NCBI GenBank assembly: GCA_900317285.1
Contig: ONGA01000015.1
Span: 1 to 64,000, forward strand
DNA length: 64,000 bases
Reading direction: 5' to 3'
From: an uncultured Bacteroidales bacterium
GTDB lineage: Bacteria > Bacteroidota > Bacteroidia > Bacteroidales > P3
The position numbers and the translations under genes were made by a program. Each line of letters starts with the position of its first letter. Position 1 is the stretch's first letter. Below, one piece after another: positions 54,942 through 62,767 of this stretch. The notes below the pieces were generated by a model. It saw only the letters and a program-made list of their open reading frames with translations. It was not told the origin of the DNA and ran no database searches.

Positions 54942-55352
54942 ATGAGAAAGACAACAATTGCCGTTGCGCTGACGCTACTCGCAGCCAGCTGTAGCACCCT
55001 CTCACCCGTCGAGGAAGAAGAGATTCGGAAGGCTGCCTATGGCTACTGCGATGCGATGGCAAATTACAGAATTGACGATGCAATACCCTATTGCACAGAA
55101 CACATGGTAAAAACCACACTGCAGACGGCCCACATGCTAATGCAATATGTTGACTCTGCATACATAGCAAATGACACCCCAGCGGTGATTGAAATAAAAA
55201 AGGTACGACTAACGTCGGATAGCACGGCGGAAGCCACATATCACAAGAAGACACCTATTAAGGATTTCACCAACGAGATAGACCTAAAAAAAGAAAACGG
55301 GCGATGGCTGGTCTACACGTCCGGAAAGAAACACAAGAAGAAAAGAAAATAA
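54942..55352 (+). CDS. Small lipoprotein, NTF2-like (DUF4878-like)
   Basis: 136 residues from the ATG at 54942 (a 36-residue upstream extension runs through the terminator and is rejected). Lipoprotein signal MRKTTIAVALTLLAASC. The body (EEEIRKAAYGYCDAMANYRIDDAIPYCTEHM ... FTNEIDLKKENGRWLVYTSG) has the helix-then-sheet layout of NTF2-like DUF4878 proteins. The basic tail KKHKKKRK is unusual. It follows a terminator, so its promoter is unclear. Family call is moderate; function unknown. Confidence 0.7.
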   Translation: MRKTTIAVALTLLAASCSTLSPVEEEEIRKAAYGYCDAMANYRIDDAIPYCTEHMVKTTLQTAHMLMQYVDSAYIANDTPAVIEIKKVRLTSDSTAEATYHKKTPIKDFTNEIDLKKENGRWLVYTSGKKHKKKRK

Positions 55353-55380
55353 GAAAGCCCCACATGGGGCTTTCTTTTAT
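55353..55380 (+). terminator. Terminator between convergent lipoprotein genes
   Basis: Perfect 9-bp stem GAAAGCCCC (55353-55361) / GGGGCTTTC (55366-55374), loop ACAT, then TTTTATTT. It starts at the first base after the rightward stop. It may also serve the convergent leftward gene. Confidence 0.88.
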
Positions 55381-55755
55381 TTATTGGAGGTCGATATGGA
55401 TATCAGAGGGGGTGGTGAGGTTGGAAGGCGACATGTCACGTTCTAGACGGGCAATGACACTGTCCTGAATAGGTAGATATTGGTCGGGGTGCTTTGAATA
55501 GTACTCAAAACTATGCTCGACGGCCTCTTTGGAAACGCCATGCTTGGCAAGAATATCGTCATAAGCGCGGGCGACCTCGGGAGTCATTGCATCGTAACGA
55601 TATTCCGTCTCAACAGCATAGAATCCTTCAAGAAGGTAGGCTTCAGAGAGAAAATCGACCATCTTGTCGGCGGGCAGCAGGTCGGCGGGCAATTGATTGT
55701 TATTGCAAGCGACACTTAAAAGACCGGCAAAGGCGAGAAAAAATATTCTTTTCAT
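55381..55755 (-). CDS. DUF4296 lipoprotein
   Basis: 124 residues. Lipoprotein signal ends LLSVAC (C17). The DUF4296 pattern is clear: LLPADKMVDFLSEAYLLEG, the YDDILAKHGVSKEAVEHSFEYY block, and a final YLPIQDSVIARLERD. The family is restricted to Bacteroidota and of unknown function. It is flanked by terminators on both sides. The upstream gap to the next leftward gene is only 62 nt and contains that gene's terminator, so its own promoter was not identified. Confidence 0.85.
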   Translation of the reverse strand: MKRIFFLAFAGLLSVACNNNQLPADLLPADKMVDFLSEAYLLEGFYAVETEYRYDAMTPEVARAYDDILAKHGVSKEAVEHSFEYYSKHPDQYLPIQDSVIARLERDMSPSNLTTPSDIHIDLQ

Positions 55756-55766
55756 ATCCTGGGAAT

Positions 55767-55804
55767 AAAAAAGCAGGCCCGCAATAGATGAGGACCTGCT
55801 TTTT
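55767..55804 (-). terminator. Terminator of the 55818-56270 lipoprotein gene
   Basis: AAAAGCAGG/CCTGCTTTT arms (55769-55777 and 55795-55803) extended by a wobble and two G-C pairs, followed on the minus strand by six T. Near-symmetric, so it may work in both directions. Confidence 0.82.
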
Positions 55805-55817
55805 ACACATCGAATGA

Positions 55818-56270
55818 TTATTTACCAAACTGTTTGCTGAGAGCGTCGGCAGCCTTGTTAGCGGCTTTGTTGACCTCTTTATTGACAGCCTCTTTGGCAG
55901 CGGCTTTAGCTTTTTCCTTGGCGCAGTCACCGATAGCAGCCTTAACAGCAGAGGTGAACTTCTCGTTGTTCTGGTAGGCACCATAGCTGGCAGCGATAAC
56001 GCTCTTCATGCATTTCTCAATGCTAGCAGCGTCACCATTGGCGCAGTCGCAGATTTCCTGACCGCATTTCTGGGCGGCGGCGAGCATAGCAGCGTCGGCA
56101 TCGGCGTCGTTCTCGGCAGTAGCCTCAACGGCGACGGGCTCCTCAGCCATCTCTTCAACGGCAGTGCTGTCGATAACGCTATCGGTAGCTTCGGTGTTGT
56201 TGTTTCCGCAGGAAACAGTCATAGCGGCGACAAAGAGAGCGCAGCTGACAAAAGACATAACTTTCTTCAT
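55818..56270 (-). CDS. Ala/Lys-rich lipoprotein
   Basis: 150 residues. Lipoprotein signal MKKVMSFVSCALFVAAMTVSC then an acidic zone (about 22-60), a central block with four cysteines (CGQEICDCANGDAASIEKCMKSV), and a C-terminal helix (CAKEKAKAAAKEAVNKEVNK and further repeats). The charge-alternating repeats resemble those in the lipoprotein at 54494-54874. The CxxxxCxC...C spacing could make disulfides. No family recognised. It has its own promoter and terminator. Confidence 0.75.
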   Translation of the reverse strand: MKKVMSFVSCALFVAAMTVSCGNNNTEATDSVIDSTAVEEMAEEPVAVEATAENDADADAAMLAAAQKCGQEICDCANGDAASIEKCMKSVIAASYGAYQNNEKFTSAVKAAIGDCAKEKAKAAAKEAVNKEVNKAANKAADALSKQFGK

Positions 56271-56322
56271 TTTTCTTTGGTTTTTAATGTTTTACAATTG
56301 TTTTATTCGGTTTTTCAAGTTG

Positions 56323-56355
56323 CAAAAGTACAACACTTTCAAGGAAGTATCGCAA
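56323..56355 (-). promoter_or_regulatory. Promoter of the Ala/Lys-rich lipoprotein gene
   Basis: Minus strand: TTTTTGCG with TTG at 56355-56353, 22 nt, then TACTTTTG at 56330-56323. The leader is about 45 nt. Confidence 0.65.
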
Positions 56356-56374
56356 AAACAAATATTAAATAATG

Positions 56375-56398
56375 CTAAAAGCCCGCATGTGCGGGCTT
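56375..56398 (-). terminator. Terminator after tRNA-Val
   Basis: Perfect 9-bp stem AAGCCCGCA/TGCGGGCTT (56379-56387 and 56390-56398). On the minus strand a short TTTTAG tail follows. It begins 8 nt beyond the tRNA 3' end. Confidence 0.65.
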
Positions 56399-56405
56399 GA
56401 ATGAG

Positions 56406-56480
56406 TGGGAGTAACAGGGATCGAACCAGTGACCTCCTGCTTGTAAGGCAGGCGCTCTGAACCAGCTGAGCTATACTCCC
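56406..56480 (-). tRNA. tRNA-Val (UAC)
   Basis: On the minus strand the 75-nt sequence folds as a standard cloverleaf: acceptor GGGAGTA/TACTCCC, D arm around AGCTCAGCTGGTTCAGAGC, and anticodon stem CCTGC/GCAGG with loop CTTACAA, giving anticodon UAC (valine, GUA and other GUN by wobble). The T arm has GGTTCGATCC. Discriminator A; CCA is not encoded. It has a dedicated promoter 11 nt upstream. Confidence 0.95.
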
Positions 56481-56490
56481 AAAGAGTTTG

Positions 56491-56520
56491 CAAAAATAGG
56501 AAGAAAATCCGATACGGCAA
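56491..56520 (-). promoter_or_regulatory. tRNA-Val promoter with extended -33 box
   Basis: Minus strand: TTTTGCCGTATCGG with TTG at 56520-56518, 19 nt, then TATTTTTG at 56498-56491. It lies in the 43 nt between the msbA stop and the tRNA. Confidence 0.78.
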
Positions 56521-56523
56521 AAT

Positions 56524-58350
56524 TTATTTTACAAACGACTGCATATCAACCAGTTTTTTATACAGGCCTTCTTGTGCCAGCAACTGATCATGTGTCCCCT
56601 GCTCCACAATCACGCCCTTATCAAGAACGACAATCATATCTGCGTTCCGGATTGTAGAGAGACGGTGAGCGATGACAATAGAGGTGCGACCTTTCATAAG
56701 CGCATCGAGAGCCTGCTGAACAGCACGTTCGGATTCTGAATCGAGCGCGGAAGTCGCCTCGTCAAGAATCAGGATGGGAGTATTACGAAAGACAGCACGA
56801 GCGATGCTTAGACGCTGACGCTGACCTCCAGAAAGGTTAAGTCCACGATCGCCAATGGGCGTATCGTAGCCTTGCGGCATCGCCGAGATAAACTCGTCGG
56901 CATTTGCAATACGCGCAGCGGAACGGATATCCTCCAAGTTATAGTCCTCAACTCCGAAAGCAATGTTATTCGCCACGGAATCGTTGAAAAGAATGCAGTT
57001 TTGCGATACAAGACCAAACTGCGACCGCAGCGAGTTGATATTGAGGTCGCGAATCTCATGGCCATCAACCATAATAACGCCAGAAGTGCAATCATAGAAA
57101 CGTGGCAAAAGGTCAACCATGGTTGTCTTTCCCGCTCCCGAAGGTCCAACGACTGCTACAGTCATACCTTTGGGAACGACAAGATTGATATGGGAGAGGA
57201 CCCAATGATCACCATCGTCAGCCCGATACCGGAAGCTGACATCACGATACTCTATACGGTCGCTGAAAGGAGGCAATTGTAGTGCTCCGGGCTTTTCGAC
57301 AATCACCTCATCAGCATCAAGCACCTCAAGGAAACGCTCGGCAGAGGCATTCGCCTTGAGAAGTGCATTGTACATTTTGACCAGTGCATTAAAAGGCGGG
57401 ATGACACGTGCATAAATGATAACAAAGAAAATGAAGATGGAAGGCTGAATCGAGCCATCAATAACCTGCCACCCACCGATGATAAGAATCATCACCAATG
57501 CCAAGGTGCCAAAAATTTCCGACATAGGACCCGAAAGCTCTCGGGTACGTGTAACCTTGACCATCGTGTGGGCGTAATCGCTATTGGCCTTACGGAAATG
57601 TCCTTCGCGGTCATCCTCGCGACCGAAAGACTTGATAGCCTTGAGAGAAGCCAATGACTCTTCTATGATGGCCGTAAGCCCTCCCAGTTCATTCTGACCA
57701 CGCTGAGAGCGTCGTTTTAGGCGCTTGCCAATGCGGACAATCATCCATACTCCTGGAGGCAAAACCAATAGGAAAAGTACGAAAAGACGCCACGATACAA
57801 AGAGGAGAATGGAAGTAAAAACGAGAATCTGTATAGGTTCCTTGAGGACAGACTGAAGGTTTTCCACACACCAGTCGATGTCGCCAAGGTCATTGGACAT
57901 GCGGCTCATGAGGTCGCCACGACGTTTGCTATTGAAAAATGAAACAGGCAGAATAGTAATTTTCTTATAGATGTCATTACGGAGCCTCTCAACCAATCCA
58001 TTACGGATGCGGCACATGAAAAACTGCGCCATATAGCGGCTGATATTGCTCAGGAACGAACATGAAATGTAGCCAGCCGCAACGACAAGCAGACACCACC
58101 AAACGCCCTTGACTGCCTTGTACTGGTAGAGTTGCCAAAAAGCCCAATCCACCATCTGACGCTGATTGAAAGCAAACTCTGGTTCCACATCTGGCACCCC
58201 GTTGAGGCCGAACATCAGTTCAACAAAAGGCACTATCAGCACGTAGCTACCCAGGCTGAATGCCACATGCAACAGATTAAAAATGGCGTTGAGGGATATT
58301 TGCAGCGGGAAATACCGCAGATAGAGCAGTACACGTTTTATAGGTTTCAT
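56524..58350 (-). CDS. msbA: MsbA-type ABC exporter (fused permease and ATPase)
   Basis: 608 residues. An ABC type-1 transmembrane domain (about 1-330, six helices, with the RRGDLMSRMSNDLGDIDW coupling region) is followed by the ATPase: Walker [10 protein letters not shown]-loop FGLVSQNCILF, signature NLSGGQRQRLSIARAVF, Walker B ILILDEATSALD, H-loop IVIAHRLSTI. Half-transporters of this type include MsbA, which flips lipid A. Bacteroidota commonly have one in housekeeping position, but drug or peptide export cannot be ruled out. Its ATG overlaps the porE-like stop by 4 nt (ATGA), making it last in the suf-porE-msbA operon. Confidence 0.88.
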   Translation of the reverse strand: MKPIKRVLLYLRYFPLQISLNAIFNLLHVAFSLGSYVLIVPFVELMFGLNGVPDVEPEFAFNQRQMVDWAFWQLYQYKAVKGVWWCLLVVAAGYISCSFLSNISRYMAQFFMCRIRNGLVERLRNDIYKKITILPVSFFNSKRRGDLMSRMSNDLGDIDWCVENLQSVLKEPIQILVFTSILLFVSWRLFVLFLLVLPPGVWMIVRIGKRLKRRSQRGQNELGGLTAIIEESLASLKAIKSFGREDDREGHFRKANSDYAHTMVKVTRTRELSGPMSEIFGTLALVMILIIGGWQVIDGSIQPSIFIFFVIIYARVIPPFNALVKMYNALLKANASAERFLEVLDADEVIVEKPGALQLPPFSDRIEYRDVSFRYRADDGDHWVLSHINLVVPKGMTVAVVGPSGAGKTTMVDLLPRFYDCTSGVIMVDGHEIRDLNINSLRSQFGLVSQNCILFNDSVANNIAFGVEDYNLEDIRSAARIANADEFISAMPQGYDTPIGDRGLNLSGGQRQRLSIARAVFRNTPILILDEATSALDSESERAVQQALDALMKGRTSIVIAHRLSTIRNADMIVVLDKGVIVEQGTHDQLLAQEGLYKKLVDMQSFVK

Positions 58351-60176
58351 AACACTTTCAATTGGGGGGTCTCAATGTCGGTGCCACCGCGGTAGGAAAG
58401 CCTCTCGGCACGCAACTTTTTCTTAATCATATAATCATACACCGACTTAGCCTCGGTGATCTTCTTGCATTCTATACCCACATGCACACGCGGATGCTCA
58501 ATAAGCCACGCCGCCCACGCGTCGAGCACTTGACTTGCCTCAGGGCCGAGGCGACTACCCGCAAGAAACGATATTGGCAAGGGCGACACCGTGCCAGGAA
58601 CAACAGGACAAAGAGCTATACCACCAGGTATTTTACCCTTGCGCACATCGGCAGCCTTGAGGCATATTATTGACGGAAGCATACTGTCGGCAGTCGCCAC
58701 CAACACATCGTCATATTTCGACGAGAGCATCAGTGAAAGTTGTCCTTTATCACCACGCCACACGCCATTACGCGTGGAAGCGACAGCTTTCAGCGGATGC
58801 CCCAACGTGTCGGTCACGGTAAGAGTATGGAACCGCATGGGTTCCGGGCGAGCGGCAGGATAAAGGTCGAACATCAGAATATCGGTACTGCGTGACGATG
58901 AAATGCGTCCTGAGAAATATGCCTGCGTCCCCTCTGCCATAACAGAGAAAGAAACTTCATTGTCTTCTGTATTTATGGGCAAACCCAGGTTGGTGGGATG
59001 ACTACCCGAGAGGTCTTCCATATCGGAAAAATAGATATCATAGCCCCCAAATCCCTGCCAACCGTCAGAAAGAAAATAAAGGGTATGTCCGTCAGCATGT
59101 ATGAACGGGAATTTCTCATTTCCCATGGTATTCACTGATGGACCAAGGTTCTCGGGACGGCTCCAATCGCCGTTCTTTAGTCGGCGGCAGCGCCACAGGT
59201 CTATACCTCCTTGTCCACCTTTACGGTTGGAGGCAAAATAGAGCACTGACCCGTCAGGAGTGACCGAAGGTTGTGATTCCCATGAGCGGTCACCATTAAT
59301 TCCGTTGCCCAGTTTTTCCACCGTCCAGCGGTGGTTTGCATCAGACCAGCAGGCACAATAAAGGTCACTATTGGCATAGCCGTTGACATTCTCTATGCGT
59401 GAATAATATAGCGTACACCCATCAGCCGTAAGGGACACACTCCCTTCAGGGACACCTCGATTGAACGGAGCCGGCAATTCAACACCTCTGGTAAAAGCGC
59501 TGTCTTTCCAATCACTGCAATAGAGCCTCCACTGTTTTTCCTCAAGCACCCGGTCGTAGAACGTCGGGGGATGTTTCACTAACGTTTGCCGTAGAAAGAA
59601 GCAACGGCGCCCATCGGCAGTGATATAGGGAAGCGTCTCATTGTCCTTTGTACTGACACCTTGTAGCCGATGCGGATCGAAAGGCGTACGGTTAAGATTT
59701 GCCTCTGCAAGAAACTGCGACCAATGAAGATATGCCGAAGCCTCATCATAGACAGCAGTCTGCGTAGCATCGTCCGTTTTATTGGCAATCTTGAAATAGT
59801 TCTCCAGTTCAGTGGTGGCGTCATCATAACGCTCGTCGGTGTAGAGAATCATACCCATATAGAAATGAGCCAATGCATTGGGATACTGGGGGCAGAGTTC
59901 AATACATTTGGTGAAGTACCTGCGGATTCCTACCGTATTGAATCCATTTTTTACTGCCATCATTCCCAGCCAAAACTGAGGATCAGCAGCCTTGGGATTT
60001 CTCTGCGCCACATGGCGCATCTGCTGCGATGCCTCCTGATAATGATGATTCTCAAAATTGGCGAGAGCCTGACTGAATGCATTTTTGTCCCCAGCCTTCA
60101 CTTTCACACCACAGCCCCACTGACACGTTGCAGCCAGCGGCACCATAAGAGCCAAGAGAAAAGCCAGGCGACGCAT
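58347..60176 (-). CDS. porE: PorE-like T9SS protein (TPR, beta-propeller, OmpA-like)
   Basis: 609 residues. A signal sequence (MRRLAFLLALMVPLAATCQ) may be lipoprotein-like, with Cys18 after AAT, an atypical lipobox. TPR repeats follow at about 30-150 (FSQALANFENHHYQEASQQM). A PD40 beta-propeller lies at about 185-440 (several SxxPDGxxLYFxSxxxGGxGGxDLW units). A carboxypeptidase-regulatory-like sandwich is at about 455-515, and a C-terminal OmpA-like region at about 540-600 (LGPEASQVLDAWAAWLIEHPRV). This is the domain order of PorE, the P. gingivalis T9SS lipoprotein that binds peptidoglycan. The OmpA part looks degenerate. It starts 1 nt into the sufD stop and overlaps msbA. Confidence 0.78.
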   Translation of the reverse strand: MRRLAFLLALMVPLAATCQWGCGVKVKAGDKNAFSQALANFENHHYQEASQQMRHVAQRNPKAADPQFWLGMMAVKNGFNTVGIRRYFTKCIELCPQYPNALAHFYMGMILYTDERYDDATTELENYFKIANKTDDATQTAVYDEASAYLHWSQFLAEANLNRTPFDPHRLQGVSTKDNETLPYITADGRRCFFLRQTLVKHPPTFYDRVLEEKQWRLYCSDWKDSAFTRGVELPAPFNRGVPEGSVSLTADGCTLYYSRIENVNGYANSDLYCACWSDANHRWTVEKLGNGINGDRSWESQPSVTPDGSVLYFASNRKGGQGGIDLWRCRRLKNGDWSRPENLGPSVNTMGNEKFPFIHADGHTLYFLSDGWQGFGGYDIYFSDMEDLSGSHPTNLGLPINTEDNEVSFSVMAEGTQAYFSGRISSSRSTDILMFDLYPAARPEPMRFHTLTVTDTLGHPLKAVASTRNGVWRGDKGQLSLMLSSKYDDVLVATADSMLPSIICLKAADVRKGKIPGGIALCPVVPGTVSPLPISFLAGSRLGPEASQVLDAWAAWLIEHPRVHVGIECKKITEAKSVYDYMIKKKLRAERLSYRGGTDIETPQLKVL

Positions 60177-61102
60177 CAGAGTTTGGTGACATCTATATCA
60201 AAATGAGCGTCAGGACCATTGCAAGGAGTGGAACACTTGATAGAACATTCAGAGCAAGGCGTCAACTCGCCATGGAGGCGTTTCTTTACCATATCACCCA
60301 CAGCCTCGCGCAACTCCGGAATGGCAATCTGGCGTATCACCTCATCACAGAAAGCATAACTAAGCATTGTGACAGCCGTGCGTTCACTTATGCCGCGAGT
60401 CTGAAGATAGAAAAGAGCCTGCTCGTCAAGTTGACCGATAGTGCTACCATGCGAGCACTTCACATCATCGTTATAGATTTCAAGGAAGGGGCGTGTCTCC
60501 ACATGGGCCTTGTCGGTAAGCAGAATATTTCGGTTTGTCATAAACGCCTCGGTTTTAGTGGCTCCATCCTGCACTAGAACATGACCGTTGAAACGAGCCC
60601 TGGCGGCATCGTCGATGATACCCTTGTAAAGTTCGCTGCTTGTACAATGAGGTTTAGCATGCTCAACAAAGATATAGTTATCGCACTGCTGCTCACGGTC
60701 CATCAGATAAAGACCGCCAGCCTGGAGGCTGCAACCCTCATCCTGCATACGGACGACGACATTGTTCCTCACATGACCACCGCCAAGGGTGATAGTACTC
60801 ATGAGGAGCTGTGCGTCGCGTTGCATGGTAACTTTTGTTTCAGTAAGTTCCCGGCTAGGTGTTGCAACACCCTGCAAACGGTAGAGCTCAACATGAGCGC
60901 CCTCTCCGATGTGCAAATCAATCAAGCTTGTAGCAGAAAGACGCACGAGGTCGCCCCCCAAACGGCCGAGAAGCCACGCTTCGTCAGTGACCACAATACG
61001 GCACTGCTCGCCTCGCCCGATGTTGATTACCTGTCGGGCAGCATCGGGTTCCGGTTGCCAATCGTCACCCCATATTTTGGGAAGTTGATCTTTACGTATC
61101 AT
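60176..61102 (-). CDS. sufD: Fe-S assembly scaffold protein SufD, short form
   Basis: 308 residues, shorter than usual SufD (often 400-450), apparently lacking most of the N-terminal helical domain. The beta-helix core is present (LGGGHVRNNVVVRMQDEGC, AQLLMSTITLG, FNGHVLVQDGATKTEAFMTNRNILL, and the KCSHGSTIGQLDEQALFYLQTRG block with the His used for cluster assembly). A C-terminal CSECSIKCSTPC cluster of four Cys is not something I recall in standard SufD. SufD pairs with SufB and SufC to build Fe-S clusters. It overlaps sufC by 4 nt and the next gene by 1 nt. sufB is absent here. Confidence 0.9.
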   Translation of the reverse strand: MIRKDQLPKIWGDDWQPEPDAARQVINIGRGEQCRIVVTDEAWLLGRLGGDLVRLSATSLIDLHIGEGAHVELYRLQGVATPSRELTETKVTMQRDAQLLMSTITLGGGHVRNNVVVRMQDEGCSLQAGGLYLMDREQQCDNYIFVEHAKPHCTSSELYKGIIDDAARARFNGHVLVQDGATKTEAFMTNRNILLTDKAHVETRPFLEIYNDDVKCSHGSTIGQLDEQALFYLQTRGISERTAVTMLSYAFCDEVIRQIAIPELREAVGDMVKKRLHGELTPCSECSIKCSTPCNGPDAHFDIDVTKL

Positions 61103-61857
61103 TTTCCAAGTTCCTCCTTAATCCATTCGTAGCCTTTCTCCTCAAGTTCCAAAGCCAACTCCTTGGGACCAGTCTTCACGATACGACCTTCATAGAGCAC
61201 ATGAACAAAGTCGGGGACAATAAAATCAAGCAGACGCTGGTAATGAGTGATGACGACCGTGGCGTTATCGTTGGAGCGCAACTTATTCACACCGCCAGCA
61301 ACGATACGAAGAGCATCAATATCAAGGCCCGAATCTGTCTCATCAAGAATACTCAACGTAGGATTAAGCATCGCCATCTGGAAAATCTCATTCTTTTTCT
61401 TCTCGCCGCCGCTGAAGCCTTCATTGACAGAACGATTGGCAAGGCTGGCGGTCATCTCCACCACTTTCTTCTTTTCCTCCATGAGTTTGAGGAATTCACT
61501 ACCGCTCAAAGGGTCAAGCCCGTGGTATTTACGCTGCTCATTGACAGCGGTACGCATGAAATTGGTGATACTGACACCTGGAATTTCAACAGGGTATTGG
61601 AACCCGAGGAAAAGACCTTCGGCAGCACGGACATCGACCGGCAAATCTAGAATGTTCTTACCTTTGAAGATAACCTCTCCCTGGGTGACGGTGTACTTTG
61701 GATTTCCAGCAATGACACCTGCAAGGGTACTTTTACCATTACCATTGGGACCCATAATAGCATGCACTTCTCCACGGTTTATTTCCAAATCAATCCCTTT
61801 GAGTATCTCACGCTCACCTATCGAAGCGTGCAAATTGCGTATCGAGAGCAAAGACAT
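61099..61857 (-). CDS. sufC: Fe-S assembly ATPase SufC
   Basis: 252 residues. Walker A GPNGNGKS, the SufC-specific FLGFQYPVEIPGVSITNFMRTA, signature GFSGGEKKKNEIFQMA, Walker B LSILDETDSGLDIDAL and H-loop VVITHYQRLLDFI. SufC powers conformational change of the SufBD scaffold. It starts its operon at a promoter 62-69 nt upstream, with no sufB before it, which is unusual since Bacteroidota normally carry sufB-sufC-sufD in order. Confidence 0.96.
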   Translation of the reverse strand: MSLLSIRNLHASIGEREILKGIDLEINRGEVHAIMGPNGNGKSTLAGVIAGNPKYTVTQGEVIFKGKNILDLPVDVRAAEGLFLGFQYPVEIPGVSITNFMRTAVNEQRKYHGLDPLSGSEFLKLMEEKKKVVEMTASLANRSVNEGFSGGEKKKNEIFQMAMLNPTLSILDETDSGLDIDALRIVAGGVNKLRSNDNATVVITHYQRLLDFIVPDFVHVLYEGRIVKTGPKELALELEEKGYEWIKEELGK

Positions 61858-61918
61858 ATTTTTACAATTAATTGATATTTATATTCATAAGCACAAACAT
61901 CGGCATATAGCCAATTAG

Positions 61919-61926
61919 CAAAGATA
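61919..61926 (-). promoter_or_regulatory. sufC operon promoter
   Basis: Minus strand TATCTTTG, divergent from the rightward box at 61959-61966. No clear -33 TTG. No Fe-S or redox regulator site was recognised. Confidence 0.6.
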
Positions 61927-61936
61927 CAATATTTTT

Positions 61937-61966
61937 TTGACGGATGAAAAAAAAAGTGTACTTTTG
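61937..61966 (+). promoter_or_regulatory. Promoter of the SAM hydroxide adenosyltransferase gene
   Basis: TTG at 61937-61939, 19 nt, then TACTTTTG at 61959-61966; the ATG is at 61976, so the leader is a few bases at most. Confidence 0.75.
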
Positions 61967-61975
61967 CATCCCGTA

Positions 61976-62767
61976 ATGAAGACGCCAATAGTAACACTGA
62001 CAACCGATTGGGGCCCTCAAGGATTCTTTGCCGGTATGGTAAAAGGGGCTCTGACAAGCATGATTGAAGGGGTACAGGTAGTGGACATCGCGCACGACGT
62101 AGACCCTTTCAATGTCATGTCAGCCACCTTCGTTGTCAAGCATGGATGCATGGGCTTTCCTCCCGGAACGGTACACATCATTGACGTGGCGTCAAACCAC
62201 ACCCCTGAACATCCCTTCCTTGTAGTGAAAGCTCGCGGACAGTATTTCATCTGCTGCGACAATGGCCTTCCCTCCATGGCTTTCGGCAACGAGATTGAAG
62301 ACATCTGCGCTATTCCCGTGCAGGAGAACGCGGTATACAACTTTGCTGCATACACACTCTTCACCCCTATTGCTGCACGTCTCATTGCAGGAACGCCATT
62401 ACATGACATCGGTCCCAAACACACAGCACTGCTGATGCGAAACCTCGTGGGATTCCATGCCCAAGGCGACCAGTACCGTATCTTTATCCATTATGTGGAC
62501 CATTACGGCAATGCCTACCTTGGCATGAGCTATCGCGAATTCGAAGAACTGCGGCAGGGACGTCCTTTTGTCCTCACCGTTCGCGACCAGGAAATTTCAG
62601 AACTTATGGCATCCTATTATCAGCAGCACGCACAAAACGACCCGCGGCGAAAATTGCGCTTGACAATTTCCGCCACGGGAATGCTTGAACTTGCTGTGAA
62701 GGAGAGTTCGTTCACCCAACTTATTGGGCTGAAGGTGAACGATTCTGTGCTACTCCGCTTCAAATAA
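61976..62767 (+). CDS. SAM hydroxide adenosyltransferase (DUF62/SAM hydrolase)
   Basis: 263 residues from the ATG at 61976; upstream in-frame residues lie in the promoter. Family motifs: TLTTDWGPQGFFAGMVKG (Asp for substrate ribose binding), VVDIAHDVDPFNV, VHIIDVASNH, FICCDNGLPSM (a standard DNG motif), HYVDHYGNAYLG. The family hydrolyses S-adenosylmethionine to adenosine and methionine using water as nucleophile; halogenase relatives use chloride or fluoride. The normal role is unsettled. It is convergent with the DUF3078 gene, stops touching. Confidence 0.9.
   Translation: MKTPIVTLTTDWGPQGFFAGMVKGALTSMIEGVQVVDIAHDVDPFNVMSATFVVKHGCMGFPPGTVHIIDVASNHTPEHPFLVVKARGQYFICCDNGLPSMAFGNEIEDICAIPVQENAVYNFAAYTLFTPIAARLIAGTPLHDIGPKHTALLMRNLVGFHAQGDQYRIFIHYVDHYGNAYLGMSYREFEELRQGRPFVLTVRDQEISELMASYYQQHAQNDPRRKLRLTISATGMLELAVKESSFTQLIGLKVNDSVLLRFK

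Noticed and set aside
61868..62095. Small leftward reading frames in the sufC/SAM hydrolase divergent region
   Set aside because: They span two facing promoters and the SAM hydrolase start, and have no family features.
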